Shown in pieces: positions 54,594 to 62,555 of a stretch of DNA of 64,000 bases (positions are counted from its first letter, which is position 1; every line of letters starts with the position of its first letter). Location: positions 124,001-188,000 of the forward strand of contig NZ_QVTD01000011.1 of NCBI RefSeq assembly GCF_003429105.1. The letters are read 5' to 3'. A program made the translations under genes and the position numbers. The notes below the pieces were generated by a model. The model ran no database searches. It saw only the letters and a program-made list of their open reading frames with translations, and was not told the origin of the DNA. Origin of the DNA: Peribacillus glennii. Lineage in GTDB: Bacteria; Bacillota; Bacilli; Bacillales; DSM-1321.

Positions 54594-55328
54594 TTGGCGG
54601 TTACAGCAGTTGAAGGGGAGGCTCCCCAATTCAAACAGGGGCTGCAGGCTGGAGTGAGCATAGCCATCGGATATGCGCCTATCGCTTTGACCTATGGGCT
54701 CCTGGCGAAGACGACAGGCCTGACAATGGCAGAAACCGTGATGATGAGCCTTGTGGTCTTTGCGGGGGCTTCCCAATACATAGCGTTGAATTTATTGGCT
54801 CTTGGAACGAGCACGTTTGAAATCATTCTTACAACATTCATCGTGAATATCCGCCATTTTCTAATGTCCACCGCCTTGAATGAAAAGAGCGATGAGGCTG
54901 ACGGGTTGTTTAAAAAGTCGGCGTATGCATTCGGGATAACGGATGAAACGTTTTCTGTTGCGGCCACGAAGCCAGGGGTCGTGACTGCCGGTTATATGAT
55001 AGGCCTAAATTTGATGGCCTACGCAAGCTGGGTGGTCTGTTCTGGGCTTGGGCACCTGTTCGGGGCAAGTTTGCCTGAGACCTTGCAGGAAAGCATGTCC
55101 GTTGCCTTGTACGCCATGTTTATCGGATTGCTCGTCCCTTCCATGAAGGGAGCAAAAAAAGTGATATACCTTGCGGTTGTCGCTGCATGCTTCAATAGTA
55201 TATTTACCATTACGGAAGCATTGAGCAGCGGTTGGTCAATTGTGCTGTCTACCTTGATTTCATCATTTTTAATCGAATTTATCGAGTATGTGAAACTCGG
55301 AAAAAAAGGCGGCGGGAGCAATGAATAG
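54594..55328 (+). CDS. azlC: AzlC-family branched-chain amino acid permease subunit
   Basis: 244 residues with six or more membrane helices and the AzlC signature GVSIAIGYAPIALTYGLLA and VFAGASQYIALNLLALG. It works with AzlD to export branched-chain amino acids or analogues. It starts at TTG behind GGGGGAAAG. Its last codons overlap azlD. Confidence 0.92.
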   Translation: MAVTAVEGEAPQFKQGLQAGVSIAIGYAPIALTYGLLAKTTGLTMAETVMMSLVVFAGASQYIALNLLALGTSTFEIILTTFIVNIRHFLMSTALNEKSDEADGLFKKSAYAFGITDETFSVAATKPGVVTAGYMIGLNLMAYASWVVCSGLGHLFGASLPETLQESMSVALYAMFIGLLVPSMKGAKKVIYLAVVAACFNSIFTITEALSSGWSIVLSTLISSFLIEFIEYVKLGKKGGGSNE

Positions 55329-55626
55329 CGAAGTATTCTGGATGATCATCGGCATGGGCATCGCAACGTATATTCCACGGCTGCTTCCATTTGTCTTGTT
55401 TAAAGGGAAGGAAATGCCCTCATTCTTGCAGGGAGTCTTAAAAAATATCCCTTTTGCAACTTTGGGTGCATTGATTTTCCCCGGTATATTATTCATTCAG
55501 GATGATATATCTTTTGGATTATTGGGAGCGGCTGCCGCTTTCCTGATTGCGTATCTCGGGGCGAATGTCATTGTTGTCGTCCTGGGCGCCATCGCTGTGT
55601 TAAGCGTTTATTCCGTGTTTATCTAG
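55321..55626 (+). CDS. azlD: AzlD-family permease subunit
   Basis: 101 residues with three to four membrane helices; MGIATYIPRLLPFVLF and LLGAAAAFLIAYLGANVIVVV are typical. It is the small partner of AzlC. The ATG lies within the end of azlC, so translation is coupled. A terminator follows. Confidence 0.92.
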   Translation: MNSEVFWMIIGMGIATYIPRLLPFVLFKGKEMPSFLQGVLKNIPFATLGALIFPGILFIQDDISFGLLGAAAAFLIAYLGANVIVVVLGAIAVLSVYSVFI

Positions 55627-55644
55627 TTCCATAAGAGCAAAAAA

Positions 55645-55674
55645 AGCGTCCATGGCATGCATGGGCGCCTTTTG
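55645..55674 (+). terminator. azlCD terminator
   Basis: GCGTCCATG/CATGGGCGC stem with a GCATG loop, then CTTTT. Confidence 0.7.
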
Positions 55675-55697
55675 CCGGTTTATCATCTGATTTTATC

Positions 55698-56285
55698 CTA
55701 TTCTACTTCATTCATGATCTTCTTATAAATTTTATCCTGGTCAAAGTTATCCCCACCCATTCCCATTACCTCGATCACCCTATTATCCCCATTAATCAGA
55801 TAGGTTGCGTTTGTATGGACGAATTGCCCGGTACCCGGATCGCGGTACTGGAAATTGAACTGGTCGGCTAGCTTTTTCGTATCTTCCTTGCTGCCCCTAA
55901 GTAAATGCCACCCGCCTGACTTGTTCATTTCAAAGGTCTTCGCGTAATGGTCGAGCACTTTTTTCGTATCGGTTTCCGGATCGAAAGTGACGGTCAGAAA
56001 CTCAACTTTACTTCCAAATACATTTTCTTTCTCCAATTGATCACGCAGTTTTTGCATTTTGAAAGTGGTGCTTGGGCAAACATCGGGACATTTTGTATAC
56101 ATGAACTCCAATAACCTGATTTTGGGTTCCATCTCATTAAAGCTGTAAGTATCGCCATTTTGGTTGACCATCGCCACATCCTTTGGGAAATCCATTTTTG
56201 ATTCACGATATTCTGTAAAATACCAAATGCCTGTACTGATCCCCGCGATTAGCAGCAGGGAAAAAATAATATACATTTTTTTCAT
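55698..56285 (-). CDS. SCO1/SenC-family thioredoxin-fold protein
   Basis: 195 residues. An N-terminal hydrophobic anchor is followed by a thioredoxin fold with KCPDVCPSTT (CxxxC copper/redox motif, near residue 67) and the His ligand in GQFVHTNATYLI. It acts outside the membrane in copper delivery to cytochrome c oxidase or thiol exchange; B. subtilis has YpmQ. It starts at the ATG at 56285 and stands alone. Confidence 0.9.
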   Translation of the reverse strand: MKKMYIIFSLLLIAGISTGIWYFTEYRESKMDFPKDVAMVNQNGDTYSFNEMEPKIRLLEFMYTKCPDVCPSTTFKMQKLRDQLEKENVFGSKVEFLTVTFDPETDTKKVLDHYAKTFEMNKSGGWHLLRGSKEDTKKLADQFNFQYRDPGTGQFVHTNATYLINGDNRVIEVMGMGGDNFDQDKIYKKIMNEVE

Positions 56286-56533
56286 GGAGATTAGTCACCT
56301 CGAGATTTATTAAAAAACTTATGCAAATTGATTAGTTACATAGAACAGTTGTAAATATATCTAAACTATACAGCATGAAACGAATGAAAAAAAAAGTGAA
56401 TTGGGAACAATCGTTGAAAGTTATTTGAACGTTTTTTAACAATTTGCAAATTTGCTTTTACACAGGTATTTCTGTTCTAACTTGTCTTTTTTTTACTAAA
56501 ATAATAAGGAGGGTTGTCTAAGGAGGTTAGAAT

Positions 56534-57805
56534 ATGGCCAGAAAATGGGCAAGTACCGCCGTTATGTTGTATCTGTTAATTGTCGCTTTTATGTATTGGT
56601 ATATATTCAGTTGGGCCGATCCTGCTATTCCCGCGGTATTCAAGGGGACAGCCGCTGATCCGTCAACTTTTTTAAATGCTAGGGAGCTGATGTTGAGCGA
56701 AGAGTATTCAGAAATAAGGAATTTTTTATTCTTTGCCTCCACTCCGTATGAATGGCTATTTTATTTTCTGATTTTATTACTCGGGCTGTCGAGGGCCTTT
56801 GAAAAATGGGCGGTGTCTGTATCAAAGTGGAGGGTTCTCCAAACGGCCATCTATCTATTTTGGCTGTCCGTGCTTTCTTTCGCTGCCGTTTTTCCGTTCA
56901 ACTATGTAAGCTACAGTCTCGGGAAAAAATATAATATCAACACACAGGATTTTGCTTCTTGGATGGAGGATGAAGTGATTGATTTTTGGATCAGCTTCGG
57001 GGAGATGATTCTGATTGTCTCAGTGCTGTACTGGCTGATAAGAAAAAGGCCGAAAAAATGGTGGCTCCATGCATGGCTTCTTTCCGTGCCATTTTCACTG
57101 TTTATGATGTTCGTGCAGCCGGTATTGATAGATCCTTTGTATAATGATTTCTATCCGCTTAAAAACAAGGAATTGGAGCATAAAATACTCGAACTTGCCT
57201 CCAAGGCAGATATACCTGCCGACCATGTATATGAAGTGAACATGGCTCGAAAGACGAATGCTTTAAATGCCTATGTGACAGGGATCGGTTCCAATTCCCG
57301 GATCGTGCTATGGGATACCACCCTTAGAAAGCTTGCGGATAATGAAATCCTGTTCATCATGGCCCATGAAATGGCGCATTATGTGGAGAAGCATATTTAT
57401 ATAGGAATAGCCACCTACCTGCTGCTGACTTTGGCCGGCCTCCGGATCACGGCATGGATGATGGGTTATATCATCCGGAGATGGGGAAAGGTATTGAAGA
57501 TTCCTGCTGTTGAAAGCATTAGCTCGCTTCCGCTTTTCCTGCTCATTTCTGCTGTGCTGCTTTTTGCATCAGAGCCGCTGTCGAACTATATTTCACGGTA
57601 TGAGGAAACACGCGCCGACCGCTATGCGGTTGAAATGACAAAAGACAGCGGGGCCGCTGTAAGAACATTCCAGGAATTAACGAGGGCTGGCTTGAGTGAA
57701 GTCAATCCTCCGGCGTTAGTGAAATGGTTCAGGTATTCACATCCGACCATGCTGGAACGCATTTCGAGGCTTGAGAACTATAATTCTGAATCCCGCAATG
57801 ATTGA
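56534..57805 (+). CDS. yhfN: membrane M48 zinc protease YhfN (Ste24-like)
   Basis: 423 residues, the size of B. subtilis YhfN. Several membrane helices fill the first 200 residues. The active site is FIMAHEMAHYVEKH (HExxH), with the third ligand in YEETRADRYAVEM (ExxxD) about 65 residues later. It probably degrades or trims membrane proteins or peptides. GGAGG precedes the ATG. Confidence 0.92.
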   Translation: MARKWASTAVMLYLLIVAFMYWYIFSWADPAIPAVFKGTAADPSTFLNARELMLSEEYSEIRNFLFFASTPYEWLFYFLILLLGLSRAFEKWAVSVSKWRVLQTAIYLFWLSVLSFAAVFPFNYVSYSLGKKYNINTQDFASWMEDEVIDFWISFGEMILIVSVLYWLIRKRPKKWWLHAWLLSVPFSLFMMFVQPVLIDPLYNDFYPLKNKELEHKILELASKADIPADHVYEVNMARKTNALNAYVTGIGSNSRIVLWDTTLRKLADNEILFIMAHEMAHYVEKHIYIGIATYLLLTLAGLRITAWMMGYIIRRWGKVLKIPAVESISSLPLFLLISAVLLFASEPLSNYISRYEETRADRYAVEMTKDSGAAVRTFQELTRAGLSEVNPPALVKWFRYSHPTMLERISRLENYNSESRND

Positions 57806-57844
57806 GTGAGATTTTGTGCAACAATATTATTGGATATGGAATGA

Positions 57845-57881
57845 TAAACGCTTGGCGGAACAGGGATCCAAGCGTTTTTTC
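57845..57881 (+). terminator. yhfN terminator
   Basis: AAACGCTTGG/CCAAGCGTTT stem followed by T residues. Confidence 0.85.
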
Positions 57882-57985
57882 GATTTTCCTGCGGTTATTA
57901 TCTGAATAAACTTTTAAATACTCTGTCCCCGGATTCTTTACTATAATAAATTCAACCTATATAGTTCCGGCAAGGAGTTGGCCAA

Positions 57986-58795
57986 ATGAACAGATTGCTA
58001 ACAATTATTATCGGCTCTGTCATCGTGGGTGCGGCATACAATTTATTTCTTATCCCCCATCAGATTTTGAGCAGCGGGCTAAGCGGGATAGCCATCATGT
58101 TAGGGATCATTACTCCATTCAATACAGGCGTGTTGAATTTCGTCCTTAATCTCCCGCTTTTGATCGTTGGGGTATACAAGCTTGGGAAAAGGTTCATCAG
58201 CTATACGATTTTGTCTGTGCTTGTACTGTCGGCCAGCTTATATGTCATACCGGTACATGCCATTAGTTCGGAACCGATTTTGTCTTCCTTATTCGGCGGC
58301 GTTATTACCGGCATTGGAATCGGCTTTATCTTCCGGGCATCCGGTTCTTCAGGCGGATTTGATATCATTGCCATGCTGTTGACAAAGAAAAAGGATTTTC
58401 CATTGGGTGCCCTTATTTCGGCCATGAATGCGGTTGTCGTGATATTATCCGGCTTTGTGTTCAATTGGGATGCAGCATTAAATACGCTTGTTGCCATATA
58501 TGCAACCGGAAAGGTGATAGATACCATCCATACGAACCATATTAAGCTGACTTTGATGATCGTCACGAAAAATGGAGAAGAAATGAAGTCTAAGCTGCTA
58601 GCCAATTTATACAGAGGAATTACCGTGATGGACGGGGAAGGGGCTTATTCAGGCGAAAGCCGGAAAATACTAATGACTGTAATCACCCGGTATCAGTTGA
58701 CCGATGTCAAAACGATGATCAATGAAGTCGATCCGAATGCTTTTGTGAATATAACGGAAACGACGGAGGTAATGGGCTCCTTCCATAAGTCGTAA
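57986..58795 (+). CDS. YitT-family membrane protein (DUF2179 C-terminus)
   Basis: 269 residues. Five or so N-terminal membrane helices with GVITGIGIGFIFRASGSSGGFDIIA, the YitT signature, then a soluble DUF2179 domain (from YRGITVMDGEGAYSGESRKILMTVI). Function unknown. AAGGAG precedes the ATG. It has its own terminator. Confidence 0.88.
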   Translation: MNRLLTIIIGSVIVGAAYNLFLIPHQILSSGLSGIAIMLGIITPFNTGVLNFVLNLPLLIVGVYKLGKRFISYTILSVLVLSASLYVIPVHAISSEPILSSLFGGVITGIGIGFIFRASGSSGGFDIIAMLLTKKKDFPLGALISAMNAVVVILSGFVFNWDAALNTLVAIYATGKVIDTIHTNHIKLTLMIVTKNGEEMKSKLLANLYRGITVMDGEGAYSGESRKILMTVITRYQLTDVKTMINEVDPNAFVNITETTEVMGSFHKS

Positions 58796-58889
58796 TTGCC
58801 ATACTCAGTCGAATATCCCGGTTGCAAGTGTTTGACGTTACGTGCGTGATGACTTGGGCGGTTGGCGGCAGATCCGTCCCATTTAAGAA

Positions 58890-58927
58890 AAAAACCTGCT
58901 ACTTCAATAGTCAGCAGGTTTTTTTTA
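58890..58927. terminator. terminator between the YitT gene and yhzC
   Basis: AAACCTGCT/AGCAGGTTT stem with a TTTTTTTT tail on the plus strand and an A tract on the other side, suitable for both genes. Confidence 0.85.
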
Positions 58928-58997
58928 ATCAAAAAGAAATACGTTGCTTTTATTTTGTCTAAGCGCAGAAAACAGTGATTCTAACCGGAACTTAAAT

Positions 58998-59234
58998 TTA
59001 CGTGCCAAACATTTTGTTGATTTCATTCCATTCATTGGATAAAAGGGCAAACAGCTTCCTGTCTTTTGTGTCCAGCGCCTCGTCAATCCTTTCAGCGAGC
59101 TTCTTCTTTTTGTAAGTTAGGATAGACTCGTGGATAATCATGTCAATCATCAGTTCCTTCATGTGGGCATCTTTCTTTTTCTTGTTCATCGCGTATGACT
59201 TGGCCATCTCCGAATACGATTTTCCATTGTTCAC
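58998..59234 (-). CDS. yhzC: IDEAL-domain protein YhzC-like
   Basis: 78 residues. The lysine-rich N-terminal half (SYAMNKKKKDAHMKEL) is followed by an IDEAL motif, LAERIDEALDTKDRKLFALLSNEWNEI. It starts at GTG behind GGGGTGG. It lies divergent from comK, as yhzC does in B. subtilis. A partner-binding adaptor role is plausible, since IDEAL motifs are short protein-binding helices. Confidence 0.78.
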   Translation of the reverse strand: MNNGKSYSEMAKSYAMNKKKKDAHMKELMIDMIIHESILTYKKKKLAERIDEALDTKDRKLFALLSNEWNEINKMFGT

Positions 59235-59475
59235 GAAGAACCACCCCTGACACCTTTTTAATAGTATATGGAATGTACCTGTATAAAATCAACAGAAAAT
59301 TTAAAATATTCAATATTTAATTTACGACAGTTATTGCATATTCGGTTCAAAACCAACACATTAATTATAAATCTTACTATTTTGTGAATAGTGTATGTAA
59401 TTATCATGGGTTATGGTAATATGAGGAAGAAATTTTTGGATTGTTAATTTGGATATTTTGAGAGGAGCCCTGCTT

Positions 59476-60063
59476 ATGAAGGATGTGAAACCAGGATTAA
59501 TAGAAGAATACGAAATCACCCCCTATACATTAATGGTCATGCCCACTACGTACGGCAGCAAAATATATTCGCATATTATCGAACTGGATGATGAATATAT
59601 TTCCCCCTTCAGGCCAATCGACATCATAAAAAAGAGCTGCCACTACTTCGGAACGAGCTATGAAGGCAGGAAAGAAGGAACAAGACAGCTAATCGGCATT
59701 ACACATAAAGCACCTATTGCAATCAACCCTACAAGCTCCATGTTTTTCTTTCCGACTACATCTCCTATGCGCCCTCAATGCATATGGGTTTCACTTGAGC
59801 ATATTGATTCATACAGCCGAATAGACTTATCCCATACTTCGGTCACATTTAAAAATAACCAGCAAGCGGAATTGCCCATTTCAACCAGCTCATTTGAAAA
59901 CCAATATATGAGAACGGTTTTCCTCAAAGATAAGCTCATCCAAAGAATAGAAGAAACAGATCGCAAGTATTTTTATTTGCATTCTGGTTCACATCATCTA
60001 AAAGCGTCAGAAATGGGATTAAAGTACACCAAATACAAAAAAATACATTGGGAAGAGGAATGA
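59476..60063 (+). CDS. comK: competence transcription factor ComK
   Basis: 195 residues. The master activator of genetic competence in Bacillus. Recognisable stretches are YEITPYTLMVMPTTYGSKIY, SCHYFGTSYEGRKEGTRQLIG, PTTSPMRPQCIWVSLEHI and FENQYMRTVFLKDKL. The start at MKDVKPG follows GAGAGGAG; an upstream TTG-started extension is rejected. I see no perfect pair of AAAAN5TTTT boxes in its leader. A bidirectional terminator separates it from yhjD. Confidence 0.95.
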   Translation: MKDVKPGLIEEYEITPYTLMVMPTTYGSKIYSHIIELDDEYISPFRPIDIIKKSCHYFGTSYEGRKEGTRQLIGITHKAPIAINPTSSMFFFPTTSPMRPQCIWVSLEHIDSYSRIDLSHTSVTFKNNQQAELPISTSSFENQYMRTVFLKDKLIQRIEETDRKYFYLHSGSHHLKASEMGLKYTKYKKIHWEEE

Positions 60064-60101
60064 TCCTTCCTCGAACAAAGATACTTTTTAGATGGATAGG
60101 A

Positions 60102-60137
60102 AAAGCCCAGCTCGGTAACGAGTGTGGGCTTATTTCT
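60102..60137. terminator. bidirectional terminator between comK and yhjD
   Basis: AAGCCCAGCTCG/CGAGTGTGGGCTT stem with a GTAA loop; T-rich on both exits. Confidence 0.75.
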
Positions 60138-60139
60138 GT

Positions 60140-60517
60140 TCAAACACGCGATTCATCGGGAAGGAGCCTCTTAAATAAAAAATAGGCCAACAGCTCTTCC
60201 ACCTTGTTCCTCAAGCGCGGATTGAAATAATTGTGATGTTCCTCATAGCCCCTGTAAATGAAACTATACATGGTAAATGCTTCATCACGCTTTAACTTGC
60301 TTACTTTAATATTCTCCTTCCTGAGATATTTCCTTACCCCTGCCAATTCCTTTTGGACTGTCTTAAGGGCTTCCTCGACCAAGTCGAGATAGGGCTTCGG
60401 CAATTTGAACGGACTTGCTTCGATGATCATCCTGTCCCGGTTTAATACGGTAATGACCATGGGAAGGTAAATTGCTTGCTCGATCATGTCTCGGTCATGT
60501 TCGGGAATGCGGGTCAT
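60140..60517 (-). CDS. yhjD: YhjD-like protein
   Basis: 125 residues, mostly helical and charged: MVITVLNRDRMIIEASPFKL, GVRKYLRKENIKVSKLKRDE, and YEEHHNYFNPRLRNKVEEL. Content, length and location before yhjE-sip-addB match YhjD of B. subtilis, a protein of unknown function with sporulation-linked expression as I recall it. The start at MTRIPEH has GGGAG eight bases upstream. Confidence 0.78.
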   Translation of the reverse strand: MTRIPEHDRDMIEQAIYLPMVITVLNRDRMIIEASPFKLPKPYLDLVEEALKTVQKELAGVRKYLRKENIKVSKLKRDEAFTMYSFIYRGYEEHHNYFNPRLRNKVEELLAYFLFKRLLPDESRV

Positions 60518-60787
60518 GCTTATTGCTCCCTTCACAAAAAGTCAGGCGGCAGTGCAGCCATAGTGCGGAGTTGAACTTGCCTGTTCAGGCATCGCCTGTT
60601 TCAGTTTTCTTATATATCTTATGTATGTTTGGAGGAGAAAAATCAGAACACTTGTTCTCGTTTTATCGTAATCAAAAAAAAATTCTAATGCAAGCCTGTT
60701 TTAATGGAAAAGAGTTTTCGCGCTAAAATAGATTATGAATTCATATATGAGGGAAAGGTTTTACTATACTATCTTTTTTTAGAAGTA

Positions 60788-60932
60788 TCGCCGACTGGCA
60801 GCTTTTTAAAGGCGAAGACAGAGCCATAGTTAGGCCCATAGGTTGTGGGTCACACAGGCGAAGACATAAGGCGGTGGCGCACTCAGTCTGTATTGTGCCT
60901 TATGCAGATAAGAAAGTTTAACACTTTCTTAT
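60788..60932 (+). ncRNA. candidate structured RNA or leader element
   Basis: Successive hairpins: TCGCC/GGCGA (60788-60815), GGCCCA/TGGGTC (60832-60850), CATAAGGC/GCCTTATG (60865-60904) and ATAAGAAAGT/ACTTTCTTAT (60908-60932). The 11-base AGGCGAAGACA occurs twice (60810 and 60856). It matches no riboswitch consensus I can recall. Strand is assumed from the downstream yhjE. The last hairpin lacks a good T tail. Confidence 0.4.
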
Positions 60933-61023
60933 TGTCAAAAAAGAATAATACTTGCATTTTCAAGATAACGTGATATATCTAAAGTTAGCAGTTGGGACAG
61001 GACTTGAACATTTAACATTTAAA

Positions 61024-61044
61024 GCCGCCATCGTTTAAGGCGGC
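61024..61044 (+). repeat. hairpin at the yhjE ribosome site
   Basis: GCCGCC/GGCGGC with a nine-base loop, ending eight bases before AAGGAG of yhjE. Confidence 0.6.
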
Positions 61045-61063
61045 GCGCCCAAGGAGATTCAAT

Positions 61064-61678
61064 ATGGATTTTGATGTTTTGCGAGAATGGTTCACTCTTG
61101 AGAATATATTGGATATTATCCAAAAATATAGATCTTTCGGCCCCATCCCGGGTCTGCTTCTGCCCTTGCTTGAAGCGTTTTTGCCTTTTTTGCCGCTTGT
61201 CGTCTTTGTTTTGGCGAATGCCAGCGCGTTCGGCCTCTGGCTTGGATTTTTGTTTTCCTGGCTGGGTTCTGTCACCGGTGCAATGCTCGTGTTTTTTATT
61301 TTCCGAAAGTATGGACAAAAACGGTTGCTAAGATTTTTACTAAAAAACAGACAGGTCCAGAGATTGATGAATTGGGTTGACCGCCATGGTTTTGGACCGT
61401 TGTTCCTATTGCTTTGCTTTCCTTTCACTCCGTCAGCGGTCATCAATGTTGTGGCGGGGCTTTCGAAAATAAGCCCGTTTCAATATGCTTTGGCGGTATT
61501 GGCCGGGAAAATGGTGATGATCTTTACAATCAGTTTTGTAGGCTACGATATTGTTTCGCTTATCCATAAGCCGGCGAGAACTGTAATTGTACTGTTGATT
61601 ATCGTGATTCTCTGGTATGCCGGGAAACGAATGGAGATAAGATTAAATAAGGGCATCAAAAGTGAGAATGGAGGATAA
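61064..61678 (+). CDS. yhjE: TVP38/TMEM64 family membrane protein YhjE
   Basis: 204 residues with about five membrane helices. LLEAFLPFLPLVVFVLANASAFG and FLFSWLGSVTGAMLVFFIFRKYGQ, followed by GFGPLFLLLCFPFTPSAVINVVAGLSKI, match the SNARE-associated/DedA-like VTT domain. Members affect membrane lipid transport or homeostasis. AAGGAG precedes the ATG. sip begins 41 bases later, so the two are probably cotranscribed. Confidence 0.88.
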   Translation: MDFDVLREWFTLENILDIIQKYRSFGPIPGLLLPLLEAFLPFLPLVVFVLANASAFGLWLGFLFSWLGSVTGAMLVFFIFRKYGQKRLLRFLLKNRQVQRLMNWVDRHGFGPLFLLLCFPFTPSAVINVVAGLSKISPFQYALAVLAGKMVMIFTISFVGYDIVSLIHKPARTVIVLLIIVILWYAGKRMEIRLNKGIKSENGG

Positions 61679-61719
61679 TTTCTATACATCAGGCTTTTAG
61701 TAATTGGGGGCCACATGAA

Positions 61720-62274
61720 ATGTCAGCAAAGTGTAAAAAGTTTTTTCGCGAATGGGTTACAGCCGGTGTGATCGCTTTCGTTTTGTTCCTTCTAATCAGG
61801 GCCTTTTTCTTTTCCAGCTATGTAGTGGAAGGAGAGTCCATGCAGCCCACCTTGCAGGATGGAAATAAGCTTGTCGTAAGTAAAATCGGTTATCAAATTG
61901 AGGATATCCACCGCTTTGATGTCATTGTTTTTCATGCCAATGATAAAGAAGACTATGTGAAAAGAGTTATTGGCCTTCCAGGCGATACAATAACTTATAA
62001 GGATGATCATTTATACGTGGATGGCGTTAACTATCGCGAACCTTATCTTAAGCATTTCCCCCCACCGATCCCCGGCCGGAATCTTACCGGTGATTTTACC
62101 CTTGGCGAATTGACGGGCTCACGGAAGGTACCGAGCGGAAAGCTGTTCGTCCTCGGGGATAACCGGCTCGGAAGTATGGACAGCAGGCATTTCGGCTATG
62201 TTTCCATAGACCAGGTCGTGGGCAAGGTAAATATGCGGTATTGGCCTTTGGACAAATTAAATGTGGAGTTTTAA
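61720..62274 (+). CDS. signal peptidase I
   Basis: 184 residues, SipV-like by position. One N-terminal membrane anchor (residues 15-32). The catalytic Ser is in EGESMQPTL (Ser 40) and the Lys in DYVKRVIGLPGD (Lys 81). GDNRLGSMDSRHFG is the conserved box E. It cleaves signal peptides of exported proteins outside the membrane. It follows yhjE and precedes addB as sipV does in B. subtilis. Confidence 0.94.
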   Translation: MSAKCKKFFREWVTAGVIAFVLFLLIRAFFFSSYVVEGESMQPTLQDGNKLVVSKIGYQIEDIHRFDVIVFHANDKEDYVKRVIGLPGDTITYKDDHLYVDGVNYREPYLKHFPPPIPGRNLTGDFTLGELTGSRKVPSGKLFVLGDNRLGSMDSRHFGYVSIDQVVGKVNMRYWPLDKLNVEF

Positions 62275-62307
62275 GTTGAATAGTATTCAAGGTTTGCTTA
62301 TTTTAGG

Positions 62308-62340
62308 GGCTGACTCAGCAAAGGGGTCAGCCTTGTTCGT
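62308..62340 (+). terminator. possible sip terminator
   Basis: GGCTGAC/GTCAGCC stem with an 11-base loop and only a weak T-rich tail. Confidence 0.5.
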
Positions 62341-62435
62341 ATCTAAAAAAGCGAACGTATGATTGTACTTTTTGCCGGGGAGTCGGTAAAATGGAGAAAA
62401 AGGTGCCAGTAATTTACACAGGTCTGCACGGAAAA

Positions 62436-62464
62436 TTGACAGGCTTTTCTGGTATGATTGTACT
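62436..62464 (+). promoter_or_regulatory. candidate sigma-A promoter of addB
   Basis: TTGACA, 17-base spacer, TGTACT. Transcription would begin about 85 bases before addB. Confidence 0.5.
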
Positions 62465-62492
62465 AAAGAGATTGGTCCACCTATACCTGTGC

Positions 62493-62524
62493 AAACCGCC
62501 ACGATGATAGTTGGCGGTTTTTGG
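62493..62524 (+). terminator. hairpin terminator in the addB leader
   Basis: AAACCGCCA/TTGGCGGTTT stem with a T tail, only about 30 bases after the inferred transcription start and 32 bases before addB. It may act as an attenuator. Confidence 0.6.
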
Positions 62525-62555
62525 ACAGTGAAAAGGGGATGGAGGAGGAAATAGG

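Larger units (their letters stand above)
60518..61063. other. long yhjD-yhjE gap with hairpins
   Basis: AT-rich left part (probably the yhjD promoter), then a GC-richer structured block at 60788-60932, then an AT-rich stretch and a GCCGCC/GGCGGC hairpin at the yhjE ribosome site. No gene is visible. Confidence 0.55.

Noticed and set aside
59235..59475. ComK autoregulatory boxes upstream of comK
   Set aside because: The region is AT-rich and offers partial matches, but no correctly spaced pair of AAAAN5TTTT boxes.
60788..60932. A known riboswitch (c-di-GMP, fluoride, guanidine, T-box or M-box type)
   Set aside because: None of the conserved core sequences I know for these classes is present.
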